Position numbers and translations under genes: made by a program. Below, piece by piece: positions 21,918 to 29,308 of a DNA stretch of 29,308 nt. The notes under the pieces are model-generated. The model ran no database searches. It was given only the letters and a program-made list of their open reading frames with translations, and was not told the DNA's origin. Numbering within the stretch: position 1 is the stretch's first letter; each line of letters begins with the position of its first letter. Source of the DNA: an uncultured Oscillospiraceae bacterium (lineage in GTDB: Bacteria > Bacillota > Clostridia > Oscillospirales > Oscillospiraceae). The DNA is taken from contig CAKTOW010000023.1 in the NCBI GenBank assembly GCA_934590325.1, positions 1 to 29,308 on the forward strand. The letters run 5' to 3'.

Positions 21918-22595
21918 TCATACCTCGTAGCTGCCCATGCCGTCGCCGATGACGCGGCCCTCGTTGAGCAGTATAATGCGCTTGTTGAAGTGGTTCACCA
22001 GCCCCCGCTCATGGGTGACCACGATAACGGTGGTGCCCAGGGCGTTGATGCGCTCCAACAGGGTCATGATCTCCAGGGAGCGGGCGGGGTCCAGGTTGCC
22101 GGTGGGCTCGTCGGCCACGATAGTGCTGGGATTGTTCACCAGCGCCCGGGCGATGGCCACGCGCTGCTGCTCGCCGCCGGACAGCTGGTCCGGGTAGGAG
22201 TTTTCCTTATCCGCCAGGCCCACCAGCTCCAGTACGTAGGGGATGCGGTTCTTCAGCTCCCGCGGGGATGCTCCCACCGCCCGCATAGCCAGCGCCAGGT
22301 TGTCATGCACGGTCTTGTTGGGTATCAGGCGGAAATCCTGAAAGATCACGCCGATGGTGCGGCGCATGTAGGGCAGCTGCTTCTCGGAGATGCGGCTCAT
22401 GGAAAAGCCGTTGACCATGACACGGCCGGCGGTGGGCACCACCTCGCCGGTCAGCAGCTTGATAATGGTGGACTTTCCGGAGCCGGAGGGCCCCACAAGG
22501 AAGGCAAACTCCCCGTCGTCCACGGTGAAGGAAACGCCTTTCAGGGCGTGCGTCCCGTTGTCGTATATCTTTTCCGCGTCTATCAAACGAATCAT
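21918..22595 (-). CDS. ftsE: Cell division ATP-binding protein FtsE
   Basis: This 225-residue ABC ATPase has Walker A GPSGSGKST at 35-43, the Q-loop IFQDFRLIPNKTVHDN, the signature LSGGEQQRVAIARALV, Walker B STIVADEPTG and the switch His in VIVVTHERGLV. I use ATG 22595 because AGGAG lies seven bases upstream and the protein then starts IRLIDAEKIYDNG like its family; the frame also runs 18 codons upstream over the leader. First gene of ftsE-ftsX-M23. Confidence 0.97.
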   Translation of the reverse strand: MIRLIDAEKIYDNGTHALKGVSFTVDDGEFAFLVGPSGSGKSTIIKLLTGEVVPTAGRVMVNGFSMSRISEKQLPYMRRTIGVIFQDFRLIPNKTVHDNLALAMRAVGASPRELKNRIPYVLELVGLADKENSYPDQLSGGEQQRVAIARALVNNPSTIVADEPTGNLDPARSLEIMTLLERINALGTTVIVVTHERGLVNHFNKRIILLNEGRVIGDGMGSYEV

Positions 22596-22627
22596 AGCAG
22601 CGCTCCTGTCCGTCAAAATGCAACATA

Positions 22628-22649
22628 TTGTGGCCAAATGCGACCACAA
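22628..22649 (-). promoter_or_regulatory. Inverted repeat at the start of the ftsE transcript
   Basis: On the minus strand TTGTGGTC (22649-22642) can pair with GGCCACAA (22635-22628), eight pairs including one U-G, with a six-base loop. The predicted transcription start is at about 22648. It could be a 5' stabilising hairpin or a DNA operator. Confidence 0.4.
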
Positions 22650-22654
22650 ACACC

Positions 22655-22683
22655 ATTATATATAAATAGTTACAAAATGGCAA
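22655..22683 (-). promoter_or_regulatory. Promoter of ftsE-ftsX-M23
   Basis: On the minus strand TTGCCA (22683-22678) and consensus TATAAT (22660-22655) are separated by 17 bases. Bases 22684-22807 further upstream hold no gene that I can see. Confidence 0.8.
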
Positions 22684-22807
22684 CAGGAAATGACATGAAA
22701 TTATTTTAATTTTTCGCCGCCGCTTCCCCACCCCGCAACCCGTAAATATCCCTGTTTTTTTGACGCAGCCCGCCGGAGATTTGTTCCCCTCTCCGCCTTC
22801 GCCCACG

Positions 22808-22834
22808 AAAAAAGCACCGCCTCAGCGGTGCTTT
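22808..22834 (-). terminator. Terminator of the CdaR-type regulator gene
   Basis: AAAGCACCGC (22811-22820) and GCGGTGCTTT (22825-22834) form a ten-base hairpin with a four-base loop. On the minus strand the T run at 22813-22808 follows. Confidence 0.85.
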
Positions 22835-22847
22835 CTTGTATGTACCT

Positions 22848-23942
22848 TTACGCGTCGATACCGCGGCTGGTCAGGTACTTCTTGACCATCAGGGCTACCT
22901 TGAAGGTGATGGCGTCGTCGAACTCCCGCAGATCCAGTCCGGTGAGCTTCTTGATCTTCTCCAGCCGGTACACCAGCGTATTGCGGTGGACGAACAGCTT
23001 CCGGGCGGTCTCGGACACATTCAGATTGTTCTCAAAGAACTTGTAGATGGTGAACAATGTCTCCTGATCCAGCGCATCGATGGGGTTCTTCTTGAACACC
23101 TCCTGCAGGAACATCTCGCACAGGGTGGTGGGCAGCTGGTAGATCAGGCGGCCAATACCCAGATTCTCATAGTTGATGACATAGCGCTCGGTGTCGAACA
23201 CCTTGCCCACCTCAATGGCGATCTGCGCCTCCTTGTAGCTCTTGGCCAGGTCGCGCAGGTGCAGCGCCAGGGTGCCGATGCCCACGAACACGCGGCTCTC
23301 GCCGTCGGCGCGCAGGGCCTCCTCGATGCGGGAGGCCACGGCCTCCATGTCCTTGGCGGAGGCATTCTCATCCATCTGGTGGATCAGCGCCACATCGTGC
23401 TCGCCCACGCTGAGGACGAAGTCGTTCTGCCGGTCGGGGTACAGGGACTGCACCACATCCACGGGCACGGTGTCCAGCCGGTCGTCCACCGGGCGGATAA
23501 CGAACACGCCGCGAGCCACCTCGGCAGCCACGTGCAGCTCCTTGGCGCGCATGTAGATGTCGCTTATCAGGATGTTGTCGGAAATGATGTTCTTGATGAA
23601 GGAGCCCTTGTCGTGCTTCTCCTCATAATAGCTCTTGGCGGAGTTCAGCGCCACGGCAGCCATGCAGCAGACCGTGCGGCTCATGCTGTCGTCGCCGGTG
23701 GCGAACACGGCGTAGTCAAAGGTATTGCTCCAGCTGGGCAGCGCCTTGAAATACTTGCCCTCCAGCGCGATGCAGGTGCCCTCCGCCGCGGTGATGGGTT
23801 CCACGTACTTGCCCCACTTTTTGCCGATGGCCGTCAGCTCGCTGCACGCGATGACGGTGCCCTCTGCGTCGATCACACCAATAGTGCGGTCGGTGGTCTC
23901 TTTGAACTGAAGTACAGAGTTCTGAAAAATTCTGCCGGACAT
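22848..23942 (-). CDS. CdaR/PucR-family transcriptional regulator
   Basis: This 364-residue protein has a C-terminal PucR-type helix-turn-helix (about residues 295-360, NNLNVSETARKLFVHRNTLVYRLEKIKKLTG), preceded by a GGDEF-like middle region (about 150-270) typical of CdaR regulators. The N-terminal part (about 1-140) begins SGRIFQNSVLQFKETTDRTIGVIDAEGT and resembles a sensory PAS/GAF-like domain. Such regulators often respond to organic acids, purines or cell envelope conditions. ATG 23942 has AGGAGG eight bases upstream; the upstream in-frame start has no site. It stands alone with its own promoter and terminator, so its target is not shown by context. Confidence 0.88.
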   Translation of the reverse strand: MSGRIFQNSVLQFKETTDRTIGVIDAEGTVIACSELTAIGKKWGKYVEPITAAEGTCIALEGKYFKALPSWSNTFDYAVFATGDDSMSRTVCCMAAVALNSAKSYYEEKHDKGSFIKNIISDNILISDIYMRAKELHVAAEVARGVFVIRPVDDRLDTVPVDVVQSLYPDRQNDFVLSVGEHDVALIHQMDENASAKDMEAVASRIEEALRADGESRVFVGIGTLALHLRDLAKSYKEAQIAIEVGKVFDTERYVINYENLGIGRLIYQLPTTLCEMFLQEVFKKNPIDALDQETLFTIYKFFENNLNVSETARKLFVHRNTLVYRLEKIKKLTGLDLREFDDAITFKVALMVKKYLTSRGIDA

Positions 23943-24004
23943 AGTGCGTTCCTCCTGCGTGACCCGCGTCGGTACTTTGTGCAATCTGCTCAGTTGTCGC
24001 TCCT

Positions 24005-24033
24005 ATTATATCGTCATAATCACGGTTTTGCAA
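24005..24033 (-). promoter_or_regulatory. Promoter of the CdaR-type regulator
   Basis: On the minus strand TTGCAA (24033-24028) and consensus TATAAT (24010-24005) are separated by 17 bases. T/A-rich sequence lies upstream between it and the pseudouridine synthase gene. Confidence 0.75.
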
Positions 24034-24093
24034 GCATTTTTTTATCTTTTATACAAAAAACTTGTCGCGTTTTTTGTTGTTATGTCAAAATAA

Positions 24094-24807
24094 TCACAGA
24101 CCGCATACACGGTACAGCGCTGATACCTCCTCCCCGGTCAGCAGCCGGTGCTCTCCCGGTGCCAGTGCGTCCTCCAGCACCAGCGGCCCCATGGACAGGC
24201 GCTTCAGGTACAGCACCGGTGCGCCGCAGGCGGCCAACATCCGCTTGACCTGGTGGAACTTCCCCTCCCGCAGCGTCACGATGCAGGTGCGGCCGGGCAG
24301 TATCTCCAGCCCGGCGGGCAGGCACTCCAGCCCGTCCCCCAGTGTCATACCGGCGGCAAAGGCCGCCGCGTGGGCGGGCGTCAGGTCGCCGTCCACACGG
24401 GCAAAATACCGCTTGGCTACGTGGTATTTGGGACTTAAAAGGCGGTGGGTGAGCTCGCCGTCGTTGGTCAGGAGCAGCAGTCCTTCGGTATCCTTGTCCA
24501 GCCGTCCCACGGGGGCCAGGCCGACGCGGCGCAAATCATGTGGCAAAAGATCCAGAACGGTGGACTGCCGCCTATCCTCGGTGGCGGTGAGAACGCCGCC
24601 GGGCTTGTGCAGCAGGACATAGGTGAACCGGCGGAGCGCAACGGCCTCCCCCGCCACGGCGACCTCCGCCGTATCCGGGTCGATCTTGTCCTCGGCGGAG
24701 GCGGCCAGCACCCCGTTGACACGCACCAAACCCTGTCGTACCAAGGCTTTCACCTCTTTGCGCGACCACCTCCCGGTGGCGGCCAGCACCTTGTCAAGAC
24801 GCTCCAT
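24094..24807 (-). CDS. RsuA-family 16S rRNA pseudouridine synthase
   Basis: This 237-residue protein starts with an S4 RNA-binding domain (ERLDKVLAATGRWSRKEVKALVRQGLVRVNG) and continues with the RsuA/RluB-type catalytic domain, having GRLDKDTEGLLLLTNDG with catalytic Asp104, LLSPKYHVAKRYFARV and the C-terminal REGKFHQVKRMLAACG motif. It converts a specific uridine of rRNA to pseudouridine. The length points to the RsuA (16S) branch rather than RluB, but the exact target is inferred. GGAAGGAG precedes the ATG. Confidence 0.92.
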   Translation of the reverse strand: MERLDKVLAATGRWSRKEVKALVRQGLVRVNGVLAASAEDKIDPDTAEVAVAGEAVALRRFTYVLLHKPGGVLTATEDRRQSTVLDLLPHDLRRVGLAPVGRLDKDTEGLLLLTNDGELTHRLLSPKYHVAKRYFARVDGDLTPAHAAAFAAGMTLGDGLECLPAGLEILPGRTCIVTLREGKFHQVKRMLAACGAPVLYLKRLSMGPLVLEDALAPGEHRLLTGEEVSALYRVCGL

Positions 24808-24887
24808 GAGTGCACTCCTTCCGCATTTTTATCTTATGATAGCATATTCCCGGGCGGTTGGAAATAGGTAATTATGAGGTGATGAAT

Positions 24888-25340
24888 ATGATGATATTAC
24901 ATATATCCAAACGCAGATTCATTGGCGTAGCGTCCATTTTCGCGGTGGTGGCTGCGGCGGCGGTGGTGCTGGCGGGGTGCTTCGCTGACAAGGAAGAGAC
25001 CATTACACTCGTTGATACCACAGCGATGGTGGAGTATTTACAGGGGCTGGGCTGGCAGGTGGAGAGTGATCCCATCGAGACACTGGACCTGCAGCTGCCC
25101 CAGCAGCTGACGGAGAGCTGGGGCGATTACGCCGCCATGCAGGATGAACAGGGATTTCCCTTTACAGACTATGCGGGACAACCGATACGGCGGTATACCT
25201 TCCGGGTGACGAACTATCCGGGCGTGGAAAGTGGGGTGCAGGCGAACCTGTATCTGTGCGAAGATGTGCTCATCGGCGGGGACATCGTGGCCACGGGAAA
25301 GGGCGGATTCCAGCACGGATTGGCCTATCCGGCGGTGTAG
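24888..25340 (+). CDS. DUF4830-type lipoprotein
   Basis: This 150-residue precursor has a basic start, a hydrophobic stretch and the lipobox LAGC with lipidated Cys31. The mature part looks like the DUF4830 family of Clostridia: YLQGLGWQVESDPIET near the start, a PQQLTESWGDYAAMQDEQGF stretch, RYTFRVTNYPG and a C-terminal VLIGGDIVATGKGGFQHGL. No function is known for the family; the position outside the membrane is inferred from the signal. Several ATGs are close together; 24888 lies eight bases after GAGG and is the best fit, 24882 and 24891 are alternatives. It diverges from the pseudouridine synthase gene. Confidence 0.78.
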   Translation: MMILHISKRRFIGVASIFAVVAAAAVVLAGCFADKEETITLVDTTAMVEYLQGLGWQVESDPIETLDLQLPQQLTESWGDYAAMQDEQGFPFTDYAGQPIRRYTFRVTNYPGVESGVQANLYLCEDVLIGGDIVATGKGGFQHGLAYPAV

Positions 25341-25400
25341 AAATCAAATACAAACAGTAGAATACTGTCGAAAATATACGGTTTGTTTTTATCTCCGACA

Positions 25401-25430
25401 GGTTACCGATGCAGAAACGGTGACCTTTTT
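25401..25430 (+). terminator. Terminator of the DUF4830 lipoprotein gene
   Basis: GGTTACCG (25401-25408) pairs with CGGTGACC (25418-25425) with one wobble pair, followed by five T at 25426-25430. Confidence 0.7.
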
Positions 25431-25564
25431 GGCTACCCCTTTGGCAAAGGTATCCCTGCACTTTTCGGCACAAATGGTCACCTCTTCGGTACACAAGAGG
25501 GCGCCGTCCCCGCCGGAGCCCGGCGGGGACAGCACGCATAGAGATGGGCAAGGAGCGCAGAGGC
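25431..25564. other. Hairpin-rich intergenic stretch without a gene
   Basis: Successive short inverted repeats are visible: CCTTT/AAAGG (25438-25450), CCTCTT/AAGAGG (about 25481-25500) and a perfect 11-base hairpin with a three-base loop (25506-25530). None has a T run. It could be a structured RNA, a dispersed repeat or the remnant of one. I see no supported frame. Confidence 0.4.
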
Positions 25565-25603
25565 AAAAAAGAGAGGAAGCCGGATGGCTTCCTCTCTCTT
25601 TTT
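25565..25603 (-). terminator. Terminator of tuf, possibly bidirectional
   Basis: AGAGAGGAAGCC and GGCTTCCTCTCT (about 25570-25597) form a perfect hairpin with a GGAT loop. On the minus strand six T follow at 25570-25565; the plus strand also has a T run. Confidence 0.9.
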
Positions 25604-25628
25604 GATAGTCAGTCCCAGTGGGGATCAA

Positions 25629-26831
25629 TTACTCGTCGATCTCGATGACGACGCCGGAACCCACGGTACGGCCACCCTCACGGATAGCGAAACGCAGACC
25701 GTTCTCGATAGCGATGGGGGTGATCAGCTCGACCTTCATGTCGACGTTATCGCCGGGCATGCACATCTCAGTGCCCTCGGGCAGGGTGATGACGCCGGTC
25801 ACGTCGGTGGTACGGAAGTAGAACTGGGGACGATAGTTGTTGAAGAAGGGGGTGTGACGGCCGCCCTCGTCCTTGGTCAGAACGTAGACCTGGCCAACGA
25901 ACTTGGTGTGGGGATGGATGGAACCGGGCTTGGACAGGACCTGGCCGCGCTCGATCTCGGTCTTGGCAACACCGCGCAGCAGGGCGCCGATGTTGTCGCC
26001 GGCCTCGGCGTAGTCCAGCAGCTTGTGGAACATCTCGATACCGGTAACGGTGGTCTCGCGCTTCTCATCGGACAGACCGACGATCTCGACCTTCTCGTTC
26101 AGGTTCAGCTTACCACGCTCCACACGGCCGGTAGCAACGGTACCACGGCCGGAGATGGTGAACACGTCCTCGACGGGCATCAGGAAGGGCATATCCTCCT
26201 TGCGGTCGGGGGTGGGGATCCACTCGTCAACAGCGTCCATCAGCTCCTTGATGCAGGCATACTCGGGAGCGTTGGGATCGGTGGACTCGGAAACCAGGGC
26301 GTTCAGAGCGCTGCCGCGGATGATGGGGGTATCATCGCCGGGGAAGCCATAGAAGTCCAGCAGCTCGCGAACTTCCATCTCAACCAGCTCCAGCAGCTCC
26401 TCGTCGTCGACCTGGTCGCACTTGTTCAGGAAGACCAGCACGGAGGGCACGTTCACCTGACGGGCCAGCAGCAGGTGCTCACGAGTCTGAGCCATGGGGC
26501 CGTCGGAGGCAGCGATGACCAGGATAGCGCCGTCCATCTGGGCAGCACCGGTGATCATGTTCTTGATATAGTCGGCGTGGCCCGGGCAGTCGACGTGAGC
26601 GTAGTGACGCTTCTCGGTCTCGTACTCGACGTGAGCGGTGTTGATGGTGATACCACGCTCGCGCTCTTCGGGAGCCTTATCGATGGAGGAGTAGTCGGTG
26701 TACTCCGCCTTGCCCTGCATGGCCAGGTACTTGGTGATGGCGGCGGTCAGGGTGGTCTTACCATGGTCGATGTGACCGATGGTGCCGATGTTAACGTGGG
26801 GCTTAGTTCTCTCAAATTTCTGCTTAGCCAT
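25629..26831 (-). CDS. tuf: Elongation factor Tu
   Basis: This 400-residue GTPase delivers aminoacyl-tRNA to the ribosome. The G domain has P-loop GHIDHGKTT (residues 19-27), the switch I region [22 protein letters not shown] (switch II) and NKCD. Domains 2 and 3 are complete to the family C-terminus. AAGGAGG lies upstream. Last gene of the rpsG-fusA-tuf str unit, with a possible extra promoter of its own. Confidence 0.99.
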   Translation of the reverse strand: MAKQKFERTKPHVNIGTIGHIDHGKTTLTAAITKYLAMQGKAEYTDYSSIDKAPEERERGITINTAHVEYETEKRHYAHVDCPGHADYIKNMITGAAQMDGAILVIAASDGPMAQTREHLLLARQVNVPSVLVFLNKCDQVDDEELLELVEMEVRELLDFYGFPGDDTPIIRGSALNALVSESTDPNAPEYACIKELMDAVDEWIPTPDRKEDMPFLMPVEDVFTISGRGTVATGRVERGKLNLNEKVEIVGLSDEKRETTVTGIEMFHKLLDYAEAGDNIGALLRGVAKTEIERGQVLSKPGSIHPHTKFVGQVYVLTKDEGGRHTPFFNNYRPQFYFRTTDVTGVITLPEGTEMCMPGDNVDMKVELITPIAIENGLRFAIREGGRTVGSGVVIEIDE

Positions 26832-26869
26832 TTGAAATGATCCTCCTTAACATTTTTGTATCATGTGTG

Positions 26870-26894
26870 GGCAGCGTTACAGTCTAACACTGCC
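26870..26894 (-). other. Hairpin between fusA and tuf
   Basis: On the minus strand GGCAGTGTTA (26894-26885) pairs with TAACGCTGCC (26879-26870), ten pairs including one wobble, with a five-base loop and no T run. It overlaps the start of the possible tuf promoter transcript, so it would form fully only in RNA coming from fusA. Confidence 0.45.
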
Positions 26895-26923
26895 ATTTTA
26901 CAGTATTTCGGTGGGAAAATCAA
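26895..26923 (-). promoter_or_regulatory. Possible tuf promoter
   Basis: On the minus strand TTGATT (26923-26918) and TAAAAT (26900-26895) are separated by 17 bases. It would give tuf extra transcripts beyond those from the str operon. Confidence 0.5.
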
Positions 26924-26938
26924 TCGTAAAATACGGTT

Positions 26939-29047
26939 TTAGAAATTTTCCTTTCCGGTGCGCTTGGCGATGAGCTTCTCCTGCAGGCCCTTGGGCAGCT
27001 CGATATAGTGGCTGGGCTCCATGGTGTACTGACCGCGGCCCTGGGTGCGGGAACGCAGGTCGGTGGCGTAGCCGAACATCTCAGCCAGAGGGACGAACGC
27101 GTCGATCTGCTGGGCGCCGGAGCGCATCTCATAGCCCTGGATCTGACCACGGCGGGCATTCAGGTCGCCGATAACGTCGCCCATATACTCGTCGGGGACG
27201 ATGACGCAGACCTTCATGATGGGCTCCAGCAGCGTGGGATCGGCCTTGCGCATGGCCTCCTTGAAGGCCATAGAGCCGGCGATCTTGAACGCCATCTCGG
27301 AGGAGTCCACCTCGTGGTAGGAGCCGTCGAACAGCGTGACCTTCACATCCACCACGGGATAACCGGCCACGGTACCGGCCAGCATGGCGCCCTGGATACC
27401 GGCGTCGATGGCGGGGATGTACTCCTTGGGGATGGCACCGCCCACCACGGCGTTGACGAACTCGTAGCCCTTACCGGATTCGTTGGGCTCCACATGGATC
27501 TTCACGTGACCGTACTGGCCCTTACCGCCGGACTGACGGGCATACTTGGTATCCTGGTCCACAGCCTTGCGGATGGTCTCCTTATAGGCCACCTGGGGTG
27601 CGCCCACGTTGGCCTCCACCTTGAACTCGCGGAGCAGACGATCCACGATGATCTCCAGGTGCAGCTCGCCCATACCGGCGATGATGGTCTGACCGGTCTC
27701 CTCATCGGTGTAGGTGCGGAAGGTGGGGTCCTCCTCGGCCAGCTTGGCCAGAGCGACGCTCATCTTCTCCTGACCGGCCTTGGTCTTGGGCTCGATGGCC
27801 ACGCGGATAACGGGCTCGGGGAACTCCATGGACTCCAGGATGATGGGATGCTTCTCATCACACAGGGTATCGCCGGTGGTGGTGTTCTTCAGACCCACCA
27901 CGGCGGCGATGTCGCCGGAGTAGACGGACTCGATGTCCTCACGGTGATTGGCGTGCATCTGCAGGATGCGGCCCATACGCTCGCGCTTGCCCTTGGTGGC
28001 ATTCAGCACGGAGGAACCGGTGGTCAGCGTGCCGGAGTAGACACGGAAGAAGCTCAGACGACCCACATAGGGATCGGTCATGATCTTGAACGCCAGGGCT
28101 GCAAAGGGCTCGTCGTCGGAGGACTTGCGCTCCTCCTCCTCGTCGGTCTTGGGGTTGACACCCTTGATGGCCGGCACGTCGGTGGGGGCGGGCATATAGT
28201 CCACGATGGCGTCCAGCAGCTTCTGTACGCCCTTATTGCGGTAGCTGGAGCCGCAGGTCACGGGCACCATCTCCACGGCACAGGTGGCCTGGCGGATGGC
28301 GGCGCGGATCTTGGCGGTGGGGATCTCCTTCCCCTCCAGATACAGCTCCATGATCTCATCATCGAACATGGAAACCGCATCCAGCAGCTTCTCGCGGTAC
28401 TCGTTGGCAAGGTCGACCATATCCTCGGGGATAGGCTCCACGCGCATATCCTTGCCCAACTGATCGTAATAGATATCGGCATCCATCTCCACCAGATCGA
28501 TGATACCCTTGAAGGTATCCTCTTTTCCGATGGGCAGCTGGATGGGGACGGCGTTGGCCTTCAGGCGATCGTGCACCATGTCGAGAACATGGTAGAAGTC
28601 CGCGCCGGTGATGTCCATCTTATTGACGTAGATCATCCGGGGGACGTGATAGTGATCCGCCTGACGCCAGACAGTCTCGGACTGAGGCTCCACGCCGCCC
28701 TTGGCACACATGACGGTGACGGAGCCGTCCAGCACGCGCAGAGAACGTTCCACCTCCACAGTGAAGTCCACATGACCCGGTGTGTCAATGATGTTGATAC
28801 GCGTCTGGGGGAACTGATCCTTGGAGCCCTTCCAGTAGCAGGTGGTAGCGGCGGAGGTGATGGTGATACCACGCTCCTGCTCCTGCTCCATCCAGTCCAT
28901 GGTAGCGGTACCCTCGTGCGTTTCACCCAGCTTGTAGTTCACGCCCGTGTAGTACAGAATACGCTCTGTGGTCGTGGTCTTGCCTGCATCGATGTGTGCC
29001 ATGATGCCGATATTTCTCGTATTTTCCAGTGTAACCTTTCTCGGCAT
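26939..29047 (-). CDS. fusA: Elongation factor G
   Basis: This 702-residue translocase moves tRNA and mRNA through the ribosome. The G domain has P-loop [10 protein letters not shown] (about residues 17-26), switch I with [12 protein letters not shown], switch [10 protein letters not shown] and NKMD. Domains II to V follow to the usual C-terminus. GGAG precedes the ATG. It is 30 bases downstream of rpsG and 107 bases upstream of tuf. The sequence looks like the canonical copy beside rpsG. Confidence 0.99.
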   Translation of the reverse strand: MPRKVTLENTRNIGIMAHIDAGKTTTTERILYYTGVNYKLGETHEGTATMDWMEQEQERGITITSAATTCYWKGSKDQFPQTRINIIDTPGHVDFTVEVERSLRVLDGSVTVMCAKGGVEPQSETVWRQADHYHVPRMIYVNKMDITGADFYHVLDMVHDRLKANAVPIQLPIGKEDTFKGIIDLVEMDADIYYDQLGKDMRVEPIPEDMVDLANEYREKLLDAVSMFDDEIMELYLEGKEIPTAKIRAAIRQATCAVEMVPVTCGSSYRNKGVQKLLDAIVDYMPAPTDVPAIKGVNPKTDEEEERKSSDDEPFAALAFKIMTDPYVGRLSFFRVYSGTLTTGSSVLNATKGKRERMGRILQMHANHREDIESVYSGDIAAVVGLKNTTTGDTLCDEKHPIILESMEFPEPVIRVAIEPKTKAGQEKMSVALAKLAEEDPTFRTYTDEETGQTIIAGMGELHLEIIVDRLLREFKVEANVGAPQVAYKETIRKAVDQDTKYARQSGGKGQYGHVKIHVEPNESGKGYEFVNAVVGGAIPKEYIPAIDAGIQGAMLAGTVAGYPVVDVKVTLFDGSYHEVDSSEMAFKIAGSMAFKEAMRKADPTLLEPIMKVCVIVPDEYMGDVIGDLNARRGQIQGYEMRSGAQQIDAFVPLAEMFGYATDLRSRTQGRGQYTMEPSHYIELPKGLQEKLIAKRTGKENF

Positions 29048-29077
29048 ACCGTTCTCCTTTTTGATTCGTTGGTAAGA

Positions 29078-29308
<231 letters not shown>

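Noticed and set aside
22684..22807. Search for a gene or RNA between ftsE and the CdaR-type regulator
   Set aside because: A/T-rich then C-rich sequence without an open frame, repeat or convincing hairpin.
25389..25628. 79-codon minus-strand frame downstream of tuf
   Set aside because: It runs through the tuf terminator and the hairpin cluster, has no family motif and no convincing start.

Overview
The window looks like a GC-rich chromosome segment from a gut-type Clostridia bacterium (Bacillota), most likely of the Oscillospiraceae. This rests on gene content and order (str operon, ftsEX with an M23 hydrolase, greA-lysS, glmM beside a stand-alone GlmU-like acetyltransferase), on several small Clostridia-type families, and on sigma-A promoters of the form TTGCCA/TTGACA-N17-TATAAT. 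No database search was possible, so the taxonomy is inference.

Region 1 (1-2330) is the end of an integrative element. It holds a broken tyrosine recombinase fragment, an excisionase-like gene and a complete tyrosine integrase that points at the 3' end of an intact tRNA-Cys. Two perfect 12-bp tandem repeats and two copies of an 8-bp palindrome flank the integrase. The rest of the element lies left of the window.

Region 2 (2331-6900) is accessory chromosome on the plus strand. It contains a possible structured RNA with a tiny ORF, a LysR regulator with a DUF2156-GNAT fusion protein, a 59-codon gene whose ribosome binding site lies inside a terminator hairpin, and a lipoprotein with two transglutaminase-like units, one of them lacking the catalytic Cys and His.

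Region 3 (6898-16787, minus strand) is housekeeping. One promoter drives trmH-family, dprA, topA, trmFO and plsX, which are packed with gaps of 0-8 bases or overlaps. acpP has its own promoter and is followed by a terminator and then rnc. glmM and the GlmU-like acetyltransferase form a separate unit for UDP-GlcNAc precursor synthesis.

Region 4 (16889-22683, minus strand) carries greA-lysS, an unrecognised 234-residue gene, and ftsE-ftsX-M23 peptidase, a peptidoglycan hydrolase module for cell division.

Region 5 (22808-29308) carries a CdaR/PucR-type regulator, an RsuA-type pseudouridine synthase, a DUF4830 lipoprotein (plus strand), a hairpin-rich intergenic stretch, and then tuf, fusA and the end of rpsG on the minus strand. 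I see no rRNA, CRISPR array, insertion sequence or antiphage system.
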